Assembly: GCA_963920765.1 (NCBI GenBank)
Contig: OY987247.1
Span: 22,788,471-22,852,470, forward strand
From: Ulota crispa
Taxonomy: Eukaryota; Streptophyta; Bryopsida; Orthotrichales; Orthotrichaceae
Length of the DNA stretch: 64,000 bases
Direction: 5' to 3'
A program made the translations under genes and the position numbers. Positions 46,034 through 58,473 of this stretch are shown piece by piece; position 1 is the stretch's first letter; every line of letters begins with the position of its first letter. The notes under the pieces were generated by a model, which saw only the letters and a program-made list of their open reading frames with translations, was not told where the DNA came from and made no database searches.

Positions 46034-48769
46034 ACTCCATCCTATTGAAAGCAATAGATGCATGGTTACATACATTAATTCTGGAATCACAATTTGTGAG
46101 TTGAAGAGTACTTTTGGTCGTTGACAACACAATGTGACAACATGCGGCTCTAGCCTTGCCGGGAGACCTTTGTGATTCTCTCCATTCCAATAACTTCTCA
46201 TGCCCCATTGCAGCATTAGCTGGCAAAGCCATTTCTTGCGATAACAATATGAATTTCCATGAACAATAGTACATGCATGTACCATCCTAGATTTAGAACT
46301 AAATATTCTACTTAAACAATCTAGGGTAAGAAGGTAGAAATAAATAGAAAATGATTCAAAATACATGCTATGTCAATATTACAAATGAGGAAGACATGTG
46401 TTTGTATTGGAATTCATTTATCTTTACAGCCTAAGCTCTACCAAAATGCCACTAGTATACCACTACACTTACCATGTTAGCCTACTATCACAATGACGCT
46501 CCTTAATGCAATGCACGATATGGTAATGATATGCCTACCTTGCTCAACAAGGAAGGTGCATTTGTGAAGGAACCTGTAATTTCCATTCCATTGAGAATCT
46601 AAGGTTCATAATATAATACATACATGTGGCCTTCATATTTAATTTATGCAACTCAAATCTTTAGAACTGTGGACTAAAGCCCTTCACTTAGGGATACTCC
46701 TTAGTCTCTGACGCAATTTCATTGATATTCTTAATATTTGAAACTTTTAGTACTTGATGTTGTTCATCTTGTCAGTGGTATGCAAAGATGCTCCACATGA
46801 CACATACACAATGGCATATTATGTCTAGAACTATTGTATTTTTAATAAGACATTTAGGAGTTTAAAAAAATCATATAGTTCATGCTTGAACATGCTTATT
46901 GAAATCAGCTTTGTACTACAATTCATCAACCTCTTCACCTCAAACATTTTGCATGTGATTTCAGCAAATACTATAGACAATCATTAATCAATATAATTTG
47001 GATGATAGAAAACAAGCAAACTCTATTGTGCAAAGATTGGAATGAACACAAAAAGCTACAAGAGCTTTAGTAGCTTTTCCTAACCCATGTGTTCATGTTA
47101 TGACATATCTTTGCTATGATAATTATACAGAGACATCTCTACACTTTTTAGTAGTTATTGGCTCATTAACTTTGGTGATTTTAACTCAACACAATTTAGC
47201 CTTTTGGTATGAACAGAGACTTATCTTCATAAGAAATTGACCATTGAATATTAAGGGCTGCCATTTGTTGCCATTTGCTAAAGTGAAGGTGGACCTATAT
47301 CTGTCCACAACTAACAAGTGCATTGGATATAGAGGAATTCAAATGTAATGAACATTCATACGCACTTTCAAATCCCATGCAAGTGTTGGTTTAAGGTCAA
47401 TTTTTTAACCAAGAAACCTCCAATTTATGCTCCGATTTTTCTTGAATCCAAATTTCAGTGATGTCACCTAAATCTAGCCACATTTGATGACGCTGTCCCA
47501 TCAACTCTGTTCTTTGTGTCAAGTGTATTCTTCCAACTCCATAAGCTTTTTTATTTGAAGAATATCATACACAATGAGTATGCTACTGTAGCAAAGACTC
47601 ACATAAACACACAGAAGCGTTGTGCATTGACTTCAAGTTTCCCTTTCATACATGTTCATATGGACTAATTTCTTTGCATAATTTCCACATTTTTGGCACG
47701 GCTGAACTTCATCTCTTCATTTTGAAGGAACTGGCATTGTAACATGTGAGCACTTTTACATTATAGTACAATTCTCTTTCCTAAACACAAAAACAAGTAA
47801 AACCACACATGAAAGCAAGATAAACATCAAACAAGAAAAATTGCATTTGATTGTAGCAGCAAACATTGCAAAAAATACTATAACCATAGAAATTTAGATT
47901 GACGCATGCAACAGCGCTCACTTGTTAGCAAGGTCTCTCCAACAACAACTGTTGACAGGAATGCATGCCCTCTAGGGAAGAAGACTACAACTCCCAAAAG
48001 TGGCCCGGGAGCCACTCCTTCATAGGAACTGTTCACAGTGACTCACCGTTGTCCTTCCTAAATTCAGAACCAAAGATAGCTTTTATCTTTCTACTAATTT
48101 TAACCGCAGTTAGAAATTACCGCGCTATCCAAATTAGTAGTTGCTCCATGTAAAACCCATGGTCAATTTGCATGACATTCTGTAAAACCCCCCACAAAGA
48201 GCGCCATCCCGCACAATTTGGCTTCCCATGATTTCCACCCTGCTTGCTATTGTCTCAATGAACATTCCCAAAGCCAAAACCTGCGCTGCTCATGCAATTC
48301 ATATGAATAGAAAAAGCAAAATTAGGTCTAAATGAGGAGCAGGAAAATGTTCCATTGCATTGCAAAATTCACTTCAAACAGTACAAAGTTCTCAATAGAT
48401 GCATTTCAAATTTTGAAGAACAGTACTTGCTCGGCCAAATCTATACTTGCCGTTGAGAATGTTTGAATGAGGAGCCCATGTGAGTGCTCAAATCTCCCCC
48501 TCTCAAGAAGTCAGCGCAAACACAACTGGGTTTTAATGAAACTGAAAAACAAGCTAAACGTGTAATAATAGCAAGAGGATAGGTTTGTTTGTAGATTTCG
48601 GATGCCTTCTAAGCAATGGATATTTCCTAACAAGTCTACAACATACAATAGTGAACAAGGAAGTAATTGTCCAAGAAATTGGATGTTGAATTTAAAGTGA
48701 ATCAATCAAGACAAGTGTCAAAGATCACACCTCATCGTGGGGGCCCACATACTCTACCGCATGATTGTA
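46034..48769. other. Mostly gene-free stretch; possible 5' coding remnant near 46034-46274 (minus)
   Basis: A minus-strand open segment ending at the hAT insertion site reads 'MALPANAAMGHEKLLEWRES' and is protein-like. It may be the 5' part of the decayed region to its left, but this is weak. Beyond 46300 I see only AT-rich sequence with no convincing gene or repeat pair. Confidence 0.3.
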
Positions 48770-51700
48770 AATGGCCTCTGTCCTCTTTGAAATACAATGT
48801 CAAGGGTTGTTACTAGGGTTGCGCTTGACTTGACTTTAGGAACAAATAATCACAACATGTTAAGGGGGTTAGGCGTCCAACCTCCCCTAATAAACTGGCC
48901 TATCTTTTGGGTATGTGACAAATAATCATAAGATAACCCAAGTGTTGGTGAGGTAACCAAAAGTGAAGTCACTCTCCTCTTAACCAAATCAAAAGAGTAT
49001 TAGCCTAGGCAAGGGTGCCAATGGCAGGTTTGCTATCCCATAAGCCAAATGATGAAGTAGTTGAAAATAACAGAGAGGCAATAATCTCAAAGATGGTTTA
49101 GAGATCAATATTTTAACTTCCTTTCTTAATGACTTGAGTGGAAATATCCTACCTAGCAAGAAGGTTGCTGAGGAATATCGAGACTTGTGCCCCTTTCCTT
49201 CTCTTGTCTTTTCTTTCTTCTAGCTTCTAGTTTGGCTTTGGGAGCCAAATTAGAGAGGAGGTCTGGAGGGCAGGCTTGGGCTAATAGAACCAAGGGTCCA
49301 GAGAGAACCGAGTATGGGCGGGTCTGGAGCCAGGCGCGAGTGGCCTCTTTGCTGGCGTTGTGGCTGCGTTGATGTCTGCCGTGAGCTGTTGGCCAAGTGC
49401 CGTGACTAGATTGATTGGCTGAGCGCGAGAGATGCTGCGGCTGTGAGCAGCTCCTTGAGAGTAAACTAGAGCTTAGACTAGTCGATAGCTGAGCTTGTGA
49501 GGGAGGCTTAGGGCCGTGAGGGCAATTCTTGATGAGCAAGCTGTGAAGCTAGACTGATCGGTTGAGCTTGTGAGAGAATGCTAAGGCTGCGAGGGCAATT
49601 CCTTGATGAGCAATCTGGGAAGCTAGATTGATCGGCTAAGCACGTGAGAGAATGCTAAGGGCCGTGAGGGAATTCTTGATGAGCGCTGCAAGCTTAGACT
49701 ATTGGATAGCTAGTCCTAAGGGGATGCTATGGCCTTGACGGCAATGCTTGATGAGCGAGCTGTGAGCTAGACCAATTGGCTAAGCTCAGGAGGATGCTAC
49801 GGCTGTGAGGGCGATTCTCAATGAGAAAGCTATGGCTAGACTGATTAATAGCTGGGCCGTGAGGGGAGCTAATGGGCCTTGAGGGCAATTCTCGATGAGC
49901 ACTGTGAAGCTAGACTAATTGATTGAGCTTGTGAGAGAATTCTAAGGGTTGTGAAGGCAATTTCTTTGTGAGCAAGCTAGGCTAGACTGATCGATAGCTG
50001 GGCGCGTGAGGGGAGCTAAAGGGTTGTGGGCAATTCTTAAAATGCAAGCTATGAGCTAGATTGATAGTCTACTTGAGAGAATAATAAGGCTGCGAGGGCA
50101 ATTCTCGATGAGCGTTGGAGCTAGACTGATTGATAGCTAAGCTTGTGGGGATGCTACAGCTGCAAGGACAATTTCTTGGTGAGCAAGCTATGAGGCTAGA
50201 CTGATCGGTTGAGCTTGTGAGAAAATGCTAAGGGCCGTGAGGGCAATTTTTGATGAGCGAGCTACGCTAAATTGATTGATAGCTGGGCTTGTGAGGGGAG
50301 CTCAGGGGCTGTGAGGACAATTCTGGATGAGCGAGTTGTGAGCTAGACTGATTGATGTCTAAGCTTGTAAAGGAGGCTAAGGGTTATGGGCAATTCTCGA
50401 TGAGCAAGCTGTGAAGCTAGACTGATCGGCTGAGCTTGTCAGAGAATGCTACGGCTTAAAGGGCAATGCTTGATGAGTGAGCTGGAGCTAGGCTGATGGC
50501 TGAGCTTGTGAGGAACGCTACGGCTGCAAGGGCAACTCTTGATGAGCAAGCTGTGAAGCTAGACTGATGGCTGAGCTTGTGAGGAACGCTACGGCTGCAA
50601 GGGCAACTCTTGATGAGCAAGCTGTGAAGCTAGACTGATGGATACCTGGGCCACAAGGGAATGCTAAGGGCCATGGGCGATTCTTGATGAGTGAGCTGGA
50701 GCTAGACTGATGGCTGAGCTTGTGAGAGAATGCTAAGGGCAATGAGGGAATTCTCGATGAGCAAGCTAGGCTAGACTAATGGATACCTGGGTCGTGAGGA
50801 GATGCTACGCTGTGAGGGCAATTCTCAACAAGCGAGCTGTGAGCTTGGCTAAGGGCAATGGTCACACGCTTGAGCAACTTTGAGAGCAAGGGCAGGCCTC
50901 TGGCTCAAGGAATTTGGTGAGCAAGGTGACTTCTCAGAGAGTTCCAAAGGAATCAAGAAAGCTGGCCAAAGCTAAGCTCAAAGGATAATGGTAGAGCTGC
51001 TAGGAGGGCTTTTTAGGGTAAGGTGCAAAGTTCTGATACGAGAATGATACTTGAAACTATGGAGACAAGTGTCACTCTAATGACCAAAAATCAACAGGAA
51101 CCACAAGTACTAACTAGGACTTCTAGGAAGCATGGAAAAGCGACATCGCCAATTGTAATCCAACTTCCTAGAGATTAGTAAGACGCCTAATGCTTGATAC
51201 TCCAATTTCTAACTAGACCTAGACCACACAACTTTAGGGAAAGGAATGAGACAATGACCCAAGTCGGGAAGTAGTGCTAAGAACAAGTGGAGGTGGTCTA
51301 AAAACATAAAGGAAGATGAAAAGAGTGGGGTTACAAGTAATGAATGATGACAAGTGTAGTTTTTGGGAGGAGGTGGACCTTCCTTTATACCTTTGAGGGA
51401 GGACACCTCGGCCCTCTATCTAGGAGGTCCATAGATCCCTTGAAATCTACCTAAAATCTAAAAAAAACTCAAAGTGGATGAAATCTAGATGAATTCGCTA
51501 TAACTTTTGGAGCGTAGCTCCAAACAACAAACAAATGGTGGCATTGGATTCTTTGGACCCAAAGTAGCCAGTTTTGGTTATTTACACTCCCAATTCCAAG
51601 CTACAAAGCGTCAGGAATCTTGTATGCAGGGTTAAGGGTGGATGGATGAAAAACCCAGAATTGGCAATTCATCCCAAATTAAGAAATTGACTTCTCGAGG

Positions 51701-52060
51701 TCTTCCAATGTTGTCGAGGGAACCAGGAAACACTCCTTGCTTCCGTCAATGGGGCTTCAAATGGATGATATCTTGAAACTAGATGTTGCGTGCCTTCTTG
51801 AAACTAGATGGATGTCGTCGTTAGAGGCTTGGCCAATATCAAAACGACTTGAAACTTAGGGGATCTTTGTAAATCCTTGAGAAACTCTTCCTTGAATTTT
51901 GGTGGCATTTTACTGCCATTTTTCAACCTCCTTTCACCGGGGTTGACTGGTAGCCTAGCAGGATTAACTGTTTGGAATCACGCTCTCTAAAAAACGGAGG
52001 GTCTTGGGAACCTTGGGTATAGATGCACCAAAGTGATAACGTGATGTGAACTAGGTGATG
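48770..52060. other. ~3.3 kb unit of unknown type containing a minisatellite
   Basis: Composition changes near 48770 and again near 52060, being more G-rich than the neighbours. Sequence left of the minisatellite ('gttaagggggttagg') and right of it ('aattaggttagcgg') has no clear inverted or direct terminal match. No reverse transcriptase or other domain is seen. It could be a non-autonomous retrotransposon. Confidence 0.3.
49400..50880. repeat. ~73-bp minisatellite, about 20 units
   Basis: Degenerate units contain, in order, 'gctgagcttgtgag', 'aatgctaaggctgtgaggg', 'caattcttgatgagc' and 'aagctgtgaagctagactga'. Two adjacent units (about 50502-50642) are essentially identical, pointing to recent unequal exchange. 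Unit length varies by a few bases, not multiples of three throughout, so it is not evolving as coding sequence. Confidence 0.88.
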
Positions 52061-52540
52061 TGGCCCTTGGCCATGACTTAGCTAATCTACTTCTAAACTA
52101 ACCCTCTCTAATTAGGTTAGCGGGGACTTTTGAAGGGGATCCCAAGCCCCATGTATGTGTGTCACTCAAACTAACTAAAAACTATTAATTCTCACTAATT
52201 CACTTCTAATGACTTACCAAGTGGAATAGGGTATAAAGCGTACCGCTAACCATTTGGTTTAACTAATCTAAATCAACATAAATGGCTATTCCACTTGTAT
52301 TAATGTAATTTCAAAGCTAAATAAAACAAAAAATGAATTCAAGACTTCTGGTGCTGAATCTAGAACTCACAACCTATAATTGTTCACTACTTGAAGTGGC
52401 AATATTGGTGGTGTCCATGTCCATTGTGGAAAGAAGAAACCAACAGAGCTTTGACCTTAGTAAAGACTAAGGGGGACAATGTACATGGTGATAGAAACTG
52501 AAGGAATAGGTTAGTGAGGCACATATCCCTTGTTTGTAAT

Positions 52541-55500
52541 TGTGATAGCACAGGAAAATACTTGTCATCCTGTTGGCATTTAAAAACAACTTAAAACACC
52601 AAGTAGATGACTTGTATTTGTTCCATAGAGATTTAATTTGTAGATCCTTAAGGTTGTCTGGTACAGGATGAAGAAATTCTATAGGTAATTTGCAAATAGA
52701 CACCAAACACACACACAAGGAGAAAAGGTAATCAGAAGATCCTTAGTCAATCAACGAAACTCCTAACTATCTTTCCTTTCTTTACTAACGTTATAGACTC
52801 CAAGAAGGAGTGGCCAATCCGTGTACTTCTTCTAGATTTGGACGTCAAACACACAACAGTAACAGAAGTTTAGCCTTTATATCAGAGGGTTCTGTGATTG
52901 GAGATTAAAGAAGGCCACGTGAAATCCTAGCCCTTAGTTGGCTATAGTGAGTGATGTATGACTAGACAAAACAACAACAAAGAACACAAAAACAATAAGA
53001 TGCAGTTACTCCCTCACAACCAATCTAAAAGTGATTTCAAACAAACAGGTTGCCCTAGAAACCCCTACAACCCCAACATACTACAATGACAAACCCTTCC
53101 TGACCTAATTTCTGATGCAATGATGGTAATTGGATAATTAAAGGATCCTTGCTTCTTTGCTCCCAATCACTCCTAGTGATAGTGGAACCTCTCAATCGTC
53201 AACTAGCATGCATTGGGATTGCTATCCGGACGCACCCAACTTGAGATTGGCTATCCCTCACAAGAGTATCTAGATTGAAAACCCAAATAGAATCTGCCCC
53301 TTAGTACACACAGTTTGCTAAACACCTTCCTATTGGCTCCAAAAATCAGATTAGACAGGATCTAGGGCCACTTCTCTCTCCTCTTCTTCCAACACTCACA
53401 TTCCCATACACAACATCCTAAGTTATCAATTCAAAATGCAGAGATGAAAAACTTTGCTTGCATTAGGAGAATTAGAGATACAAAATGAACCAAGGCACTA
53501 ACCTCAACCATGCCTCTAATAGCTAATCATTGAGAAACTAAGAAGTCTCCTCTTGAAAAGCTGTGGTCTTGGGAATGATAGATGTCATTCCTATCACCAA
53601 AAGTAGTGGTCCCTCCCCATTAGCCACAAAGTTCCAGAATTAGCGGATCTGAGATCCTATAATCTCGGATCCTGATGTCTGAACATATTGAACTAGGAAG
53701 TAACTGCTATTTACTTCTAGTGTTTAGTAAACTTCTTTCTATTTATCCTAGTTACTTTATTTATTACTATATCCTAGTAACGAGGCGGTCTTCCTCTTCT
53801 TCTTCTGAGCGATGGATATAGCCTTTCGCAATGGCAATTTTTGGCTCCCGCTTGTGCCTTTACCTTTGGCAAGATTCTTATCTTTCCTCCTCCGAGTACT
53901 TTGAGCGGCAAGCCTAACTACTTTTGAATCAAAGTCATCGAATGAATCCAAACTCTCCAATTTGTTCAAGGTCTTTGAAATCTCTCCATCACTTGCTGTT
54001 GCCTTAGTCGGAGAGTTGTCCAAAATGTCAATCTTGACCGCAAATCCCTCGCTCTTGTTTGGAGAAAACAACTCTCTTGCAAGCTTAACAGTTGTCTTTC
54101 TCTTCATCGGACTGGACACGAGTTTCAAAGCTTGATCCTCTGGTGTAGTGGGATCCAGGATCTGATCCTAGGATCCAAGTGTTGACTTCTCCACTTTGGC
54201 ACCCAAATAGATCTTGCTAGGTAGACAACCAGACATTGGGGTCGTCACTCTATCCTTCTCTTTCAAAGTAGTCGGCTTTGGTGACCTTACAATAGGGGAC
54301 TTCCGGGTGCGTGTTGTCTCTTGACTTTGCCCGGATCCTCTACCTGCACTCTGTCGGGCTTTCATACCTGCTAGGATGGTCCTCATCTCCATCAACATCA
54401 CCTCCATCGTCTCTCCATACTCCACCACGACTGAAACTACTTTAGCCCCAACTTGCAATTTGACCTTCAAGGCTTCTGTCTCATAGAGCTTTGCTTTGGT
54501 CACCATGTCGCCCAGATTCCCAATGAAGCGCATGAGCTTAGCAATCTCTATGTTGGCCTTGCAAGCCGCCTTGTCTCCCTCACTCTCATCCTTCAACTTG
54601 CCCTGCAAGTCCTTCACCTGCCTGGACAACTTGCCCACCTCCAATTGCAGCGAGGTTTTGAGTTCCATCAAACTCTTCACCTCGGCAATCTTGTCATTTG
54701 GTGTAGTCACCCCTAGGAGCTTGTGCATGTTCTGGTTATGCTCCTGGTGGATGCGTATCACCCGTTGGACCACCTTCAGCTCCTTCACAATTCCAAGAAT
54801 AAGATCCGCCTTTAGCCTCTTTGTTCCTACTTGTTCTGGAACCTCTGAAGATTGAGCGGTTTCCTTCCCCTTATCTTGGACTTTCCTGGTCACCTTGATG
54901 TCTTGTGCCTCCTCATCCAAGAATTCCTCCTCTTCTTCCTCTTCCAGTTCCAGTTCAAGAGTGATGATATTCAGCCTCATCACCTCTGCCTTCTTCCACT
55001 TGAGGCTCTCTTTGTCTCTCAGCAATTCATGGTAAGAGTAGAGATGTAAGAGAAAAGAAGAAAGCTTGGAAGGTTTGGTGTTCCCTAACCCTTTGACTAG
55101 TCTATCCATGAGTTTTCCAATTACTACCCCCGGTTCACCAGAAACTCTCTTGATAGCGCATTGAAAATGGTGTTGGCAAAGATGAGTGTGAGATAAGTAG
55201 CACGCTCAAGCAGCAGGAATCGGGATCATGAACTCTAGGACTCTCCTCTCTCTCCAAATTTTGCAATCCAAGACTGAGTGACTATTTTTAGAATGGGCTG
55301 CGTTAAGAAACTTCCCCTTTGCGTACTTGTCATTTTGGGTAGCTAATCCGTTGCCCTTCCGGCCAAACCCGTAAACCTCACTCCAAACTTTGGGAGTCTA
55401 ACTGTCTGGTCTAGCCCTAAGGGTATTGTGCCACTCGCTAGACGGTTTCTTCATCAACTCCCTCACAATCTCCTCATCCCTGAGATTCCCGGGTACCCGG

Positions 55501-56198
55501 ATCTCCATGGCATTCCATCTTCTTCAAATTTTGCTCTAAGTGCTCCCTCTCCGTAGGATCCTAGCGTATGCCCGGATGGATTGACCAAAAGGGTTTTGTT
55601 GTTGGAACCTTGTCCTGTCCAATCCTCCCCATCATTCCTGACACTCCGGATACTAAAGAATAGCTACAACTTGGTCTATCACAAAGCCAAACTCACACAA
55701 GCTCTCAAGAGGGGAAGGAAGAGCAAGAACAACATAGAAGAAAAGTGAGAGAGAAGAATAAGAGAGGAAGGGGAAGGATAAGATTGTTTTGGCCTATCCC
55801 AACATAATATTGGTCCGGGCCTATGATTAGTGATGTTATAAACTGTTGCGCCTAATCATGAGGGCATTAAATTGTTTTAAAAATCCCTTCAAAGGTTCCG
55901 ATAGGTGTAATTACTGCAGGGTGTACCTTTAACCACCCTTGGTACTGTTCACACTGCTTAGGAACCTTTGATTTTGGATTCTGGCGTTAAGTTCTGGCTG
56001 ACAATCCGGTTAAGACCAAAACCAAAAGGTTCATTCTTAACCAGTTTATCTAATCTGGAACGGCTATAATACACCAACCATATTCCTCTCTAAAATTTCA
56101 TGTTTCCGCTTCAAAAAATTAATAATTTTTAACAAAAGAGGTTAGGTAATATCTATAAAATAGGAATAGCTCTCTTTCTTGATTTTTAGGTTGTCACA
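52541..56198 (-). mobile_element. Family X element X-C (3658 bp, minus)
   Basis: On the minus strand it begins TGTGACAACCTAAAAATC at 56198 and ends CTGTGCTATCACA at 52541. The 5-bp target duplication GTAAT is perfect (52536-52540 and 56199-56203). It is an uninterrupted copy colinear with the two nested copies at 19426-26725. The leader is about 560 bp, the coding part 53757-55635, and the trailer about 1.2 kb. No internal LTR is visible. Confidence 0.93.
53757..55635 (-). pseudogene. Family X protein copy in X-C (unknown function; longest open part 313 codons)
   Basis: Reading from an ATG near 55635, the N-terminal part shows one frameshift (about 55500) and a few stops. It keeps 'VPGNLRDEEIVRELMKKPSS', 'EVYGFGRKGNGLATQ' and 'WRERRVLEFM'. 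From 55109 a 313-codon frame is open. It holds 'LGNTKPSKLS', a Glu-rich run ('ELELEEEEEEEF'), a long coiled coil ('LQLEVGKLSRQVKDLQGKL') and 'GDKAACKANIEIAKL'. One TAG at 54168-54170 separates it from the in-frame basic tail (54128-53757), which ends near 'IAQKKKRK'. Coiled-coil and tail lengths match the sister copies. Confidence 0.8.
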
Positions 56199-56203
56199 GT
56201 AAT

Positions 56204-57663
56204 TCACAACTATCACATTTCAAAGTGACCACTATGAAAGTATGGGAAGGTAGCTCCATTACAAATGTAACCGAGGTACTTCAACTAAGCAGAGAGTGGC
56301 CTCTGTAAACGGGTGCTATCCGTTGTAGGGTTTCTCTGCATTGGCTGTTTTCTACAATTTTTAGTGTGCAAGGTTTGCATTGCAATGTAGTACACTGTCG
56401 CCGTGAAAAGTGTGAGTGACTTACATTTCTGCTTATTGAATATGATAACTCTATTTGGTTACTGTTATAATGCAGTGATTGCGGCTACCCTCACGGCTGT
56501 CTAAAAATTTTAACACCTCTCATACTCTCAATAGATCTCCATCCTCAACGTCGACTTGCAATTGCAATAGCAACAACAGAATCACCTACTCTCTATTCAT
56601 TGCATTATCATTTTTGCAACAACGTGCATCACCCTTGACCTCATCACCTTTGCTTACAAAGATACAACATACAAATAGCATTATCAAGGTTAGCTAATTT
56701 GACATTGATTAAAAATGTTTTGGGCATGTTGTATTGTATTGCTTGTTTGTTCATTAGGAATTATAAGAAATTGGAGAACTGAATTCCGTGGTCTTGAGCT
56801 ATTAGGAACAATTTTGTCATTACCCAATTCCTTTGCGTGCGTGATTTAACAAAGTTGTTCCCTTCATTTTTTTTATTTCCACATTATACTAATGTGGTGC
56901 TCACAATTATAGTATAGTGTTAAGCATGTTAACTTCCGGGCTTGATTAAGGCTGCATAATCATGACATTTATCCATTCCTGAGACTCCTACTTTATTCCA
57001 CCAATGCAAGATTAGTAGTCACTTAGCTAAGTCCATTTATTTATTTTCATAATTTGAAATTGTACAGTGTTCTCCCGTGTTAATATATGGTAAATGACAA
57101 CCAAGTCCTTAGCTTATTTGGTGAAGAAGTGAGGATACTACCAATAAAATTCCAGTAATTCACATTTAAAATATGCATTTTTCATAATTCTATTGCAATC
57201 CAATTCCTTACTCAATATTGAGCGTTCAACCAACTCTAGTCTAGGAAAAGAGTCTTCTATATTTGTTTGTGCATTTTCTCACTAAATAAACAACTACTTA
57301 ATTACAAACATTAGGATCTAATAGAATTTACAAGTGCTTTTACAGATATGGCAGACATGGCGGACAGACTTAACGCTGCCTATCACATTGAGCATCAAGA
57401 GGTAGCAAAGAAAGGGATTCAATGTTATCTTTGTGCATGCAAAAAGTGTCACAGATTTAAAACTCAGACAATTATGAATGTACAGAAAGATCATTGACAA
57501 TTTGGACGAGATCAAAATTTAATTGAGCCCCTACTGGGTATTGTGACTGAATGGATAATGTTGTTTTGAATGAAAAAAATGTTTGTTAACTTTGTGATTG
57601 TGACAAATGTGGGCTGCTTGTGTTACGCAATGTTTCCATGTTTGTCACACTTTGGACGCAATG
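56204..57663. other. Gene-free stretch between family X and the CACTA element
   Basis: No gene is supported. AT-rich sequence with short unsupported open frames; no repeat pair was found within the window. Confidence 0.35.
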
Positions 57664-57720
57664 CACTACAAGAAAAACTTGTGTGAGAATACATTATAGA
57701 CTTTATTTGGCAAAACAAAT

Positions 57721-58473
57721 GGTATTAAGTGCAGGGAAGACTTGCGTGACAGGAATATTTGGCCCCATTTGCACATAAAAGCCAATCCAAAAGGTAGGTC
57801 TTTCTTCATGCTCGATGCCCCATTTGTGCTATCCAAAGAAGATTGAAACCTATTTTTGTCTAAATTGAGGGGATTAAAATTCCCCTCTAACTATGTCAAT
57901 TCTTTTAATGACAAGATTCATGATGGACGGTTGTGTGGCCTCAAAACTCACAACTACCACATTTTGTTGCAGTAAGTACTACCACTATGTTTACGAAATA
58001 TAGGGGATTATTTTGTTGTGGGCACGATGATGAGAATTAGCGGAGTATTTCAAAAACTTTGTGCAAAGGTGGTGGACTTGTCAATTAAAGAACAAATGCT
58101 TGAGGAGGTGGAGGAAACCATTTGTAGCTTGGAGAAAGAGCTACCGCCATCTATTTTTGTAATTATGTTACATCTACCCATACATTTGGTAGATGAGCTT
58201 TTTTTGTTTGGCTCTGTCCAAACACGTTGGATGTTCTTGTTTGAAAGGTATATTAAGGTGTTGAAAGGGTATGTGAAGAATAAGGCAAAGCTTGAAGGTA
58301 GCATGGCGTACAAGTATTTGAGGGAGGAATCTATGGGCTTTCTTAACAAATACTTATCCCAATATATAGCAACTATAAAGAGGGCGTGGAATGAAGATGA
58401 AGAGCCTAGCATGTATGACAAGAAGTTTGATGAAGTAGGGAAGAGAGATCGCCCAATATCTGTAGTGTTTTAG
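57721..58473 (+). pseudogene. CACTA transposase fragment, DUF4218-type region
   Basis: One frame from 57721 to 58473 has two internal stops (about 57844 and 57972). It reads 'CREDLRDRNIWPHLH', 'LKFPSNYVNSFNDKIHDG', 'LCGLKTHNYHILLQ', then 'LCAKVVD', 'LEKELPPSIFVIMLHLPIHL', 'TRWMFLFERYIKVLKGYVKN' and 'GSMAYKYLREESMGFLNKYL'. This order and these motifs are those of the DUF4218 segment of plant CACTA (TNP2-like) transposases. The catalytic core that normally lies upstream is missing. About 1.7 kb of unassigned sequence follows before the next transposase block. Confidence 0.88.

Noticed and set aside
49153..49539. 128-codon minus-strand frame rich in Ser/Gln
   Set aside because: It runs into the ~73-bp minisatellite and mirrors repeat composition. 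No domain features.
57018..57100. Search for tRNA genes and tRNA-derived elements in AT-rich spacers
   Set aside because: No A-box/B-box pair or cloverleaf could be recognised here or elsewhere in the window.
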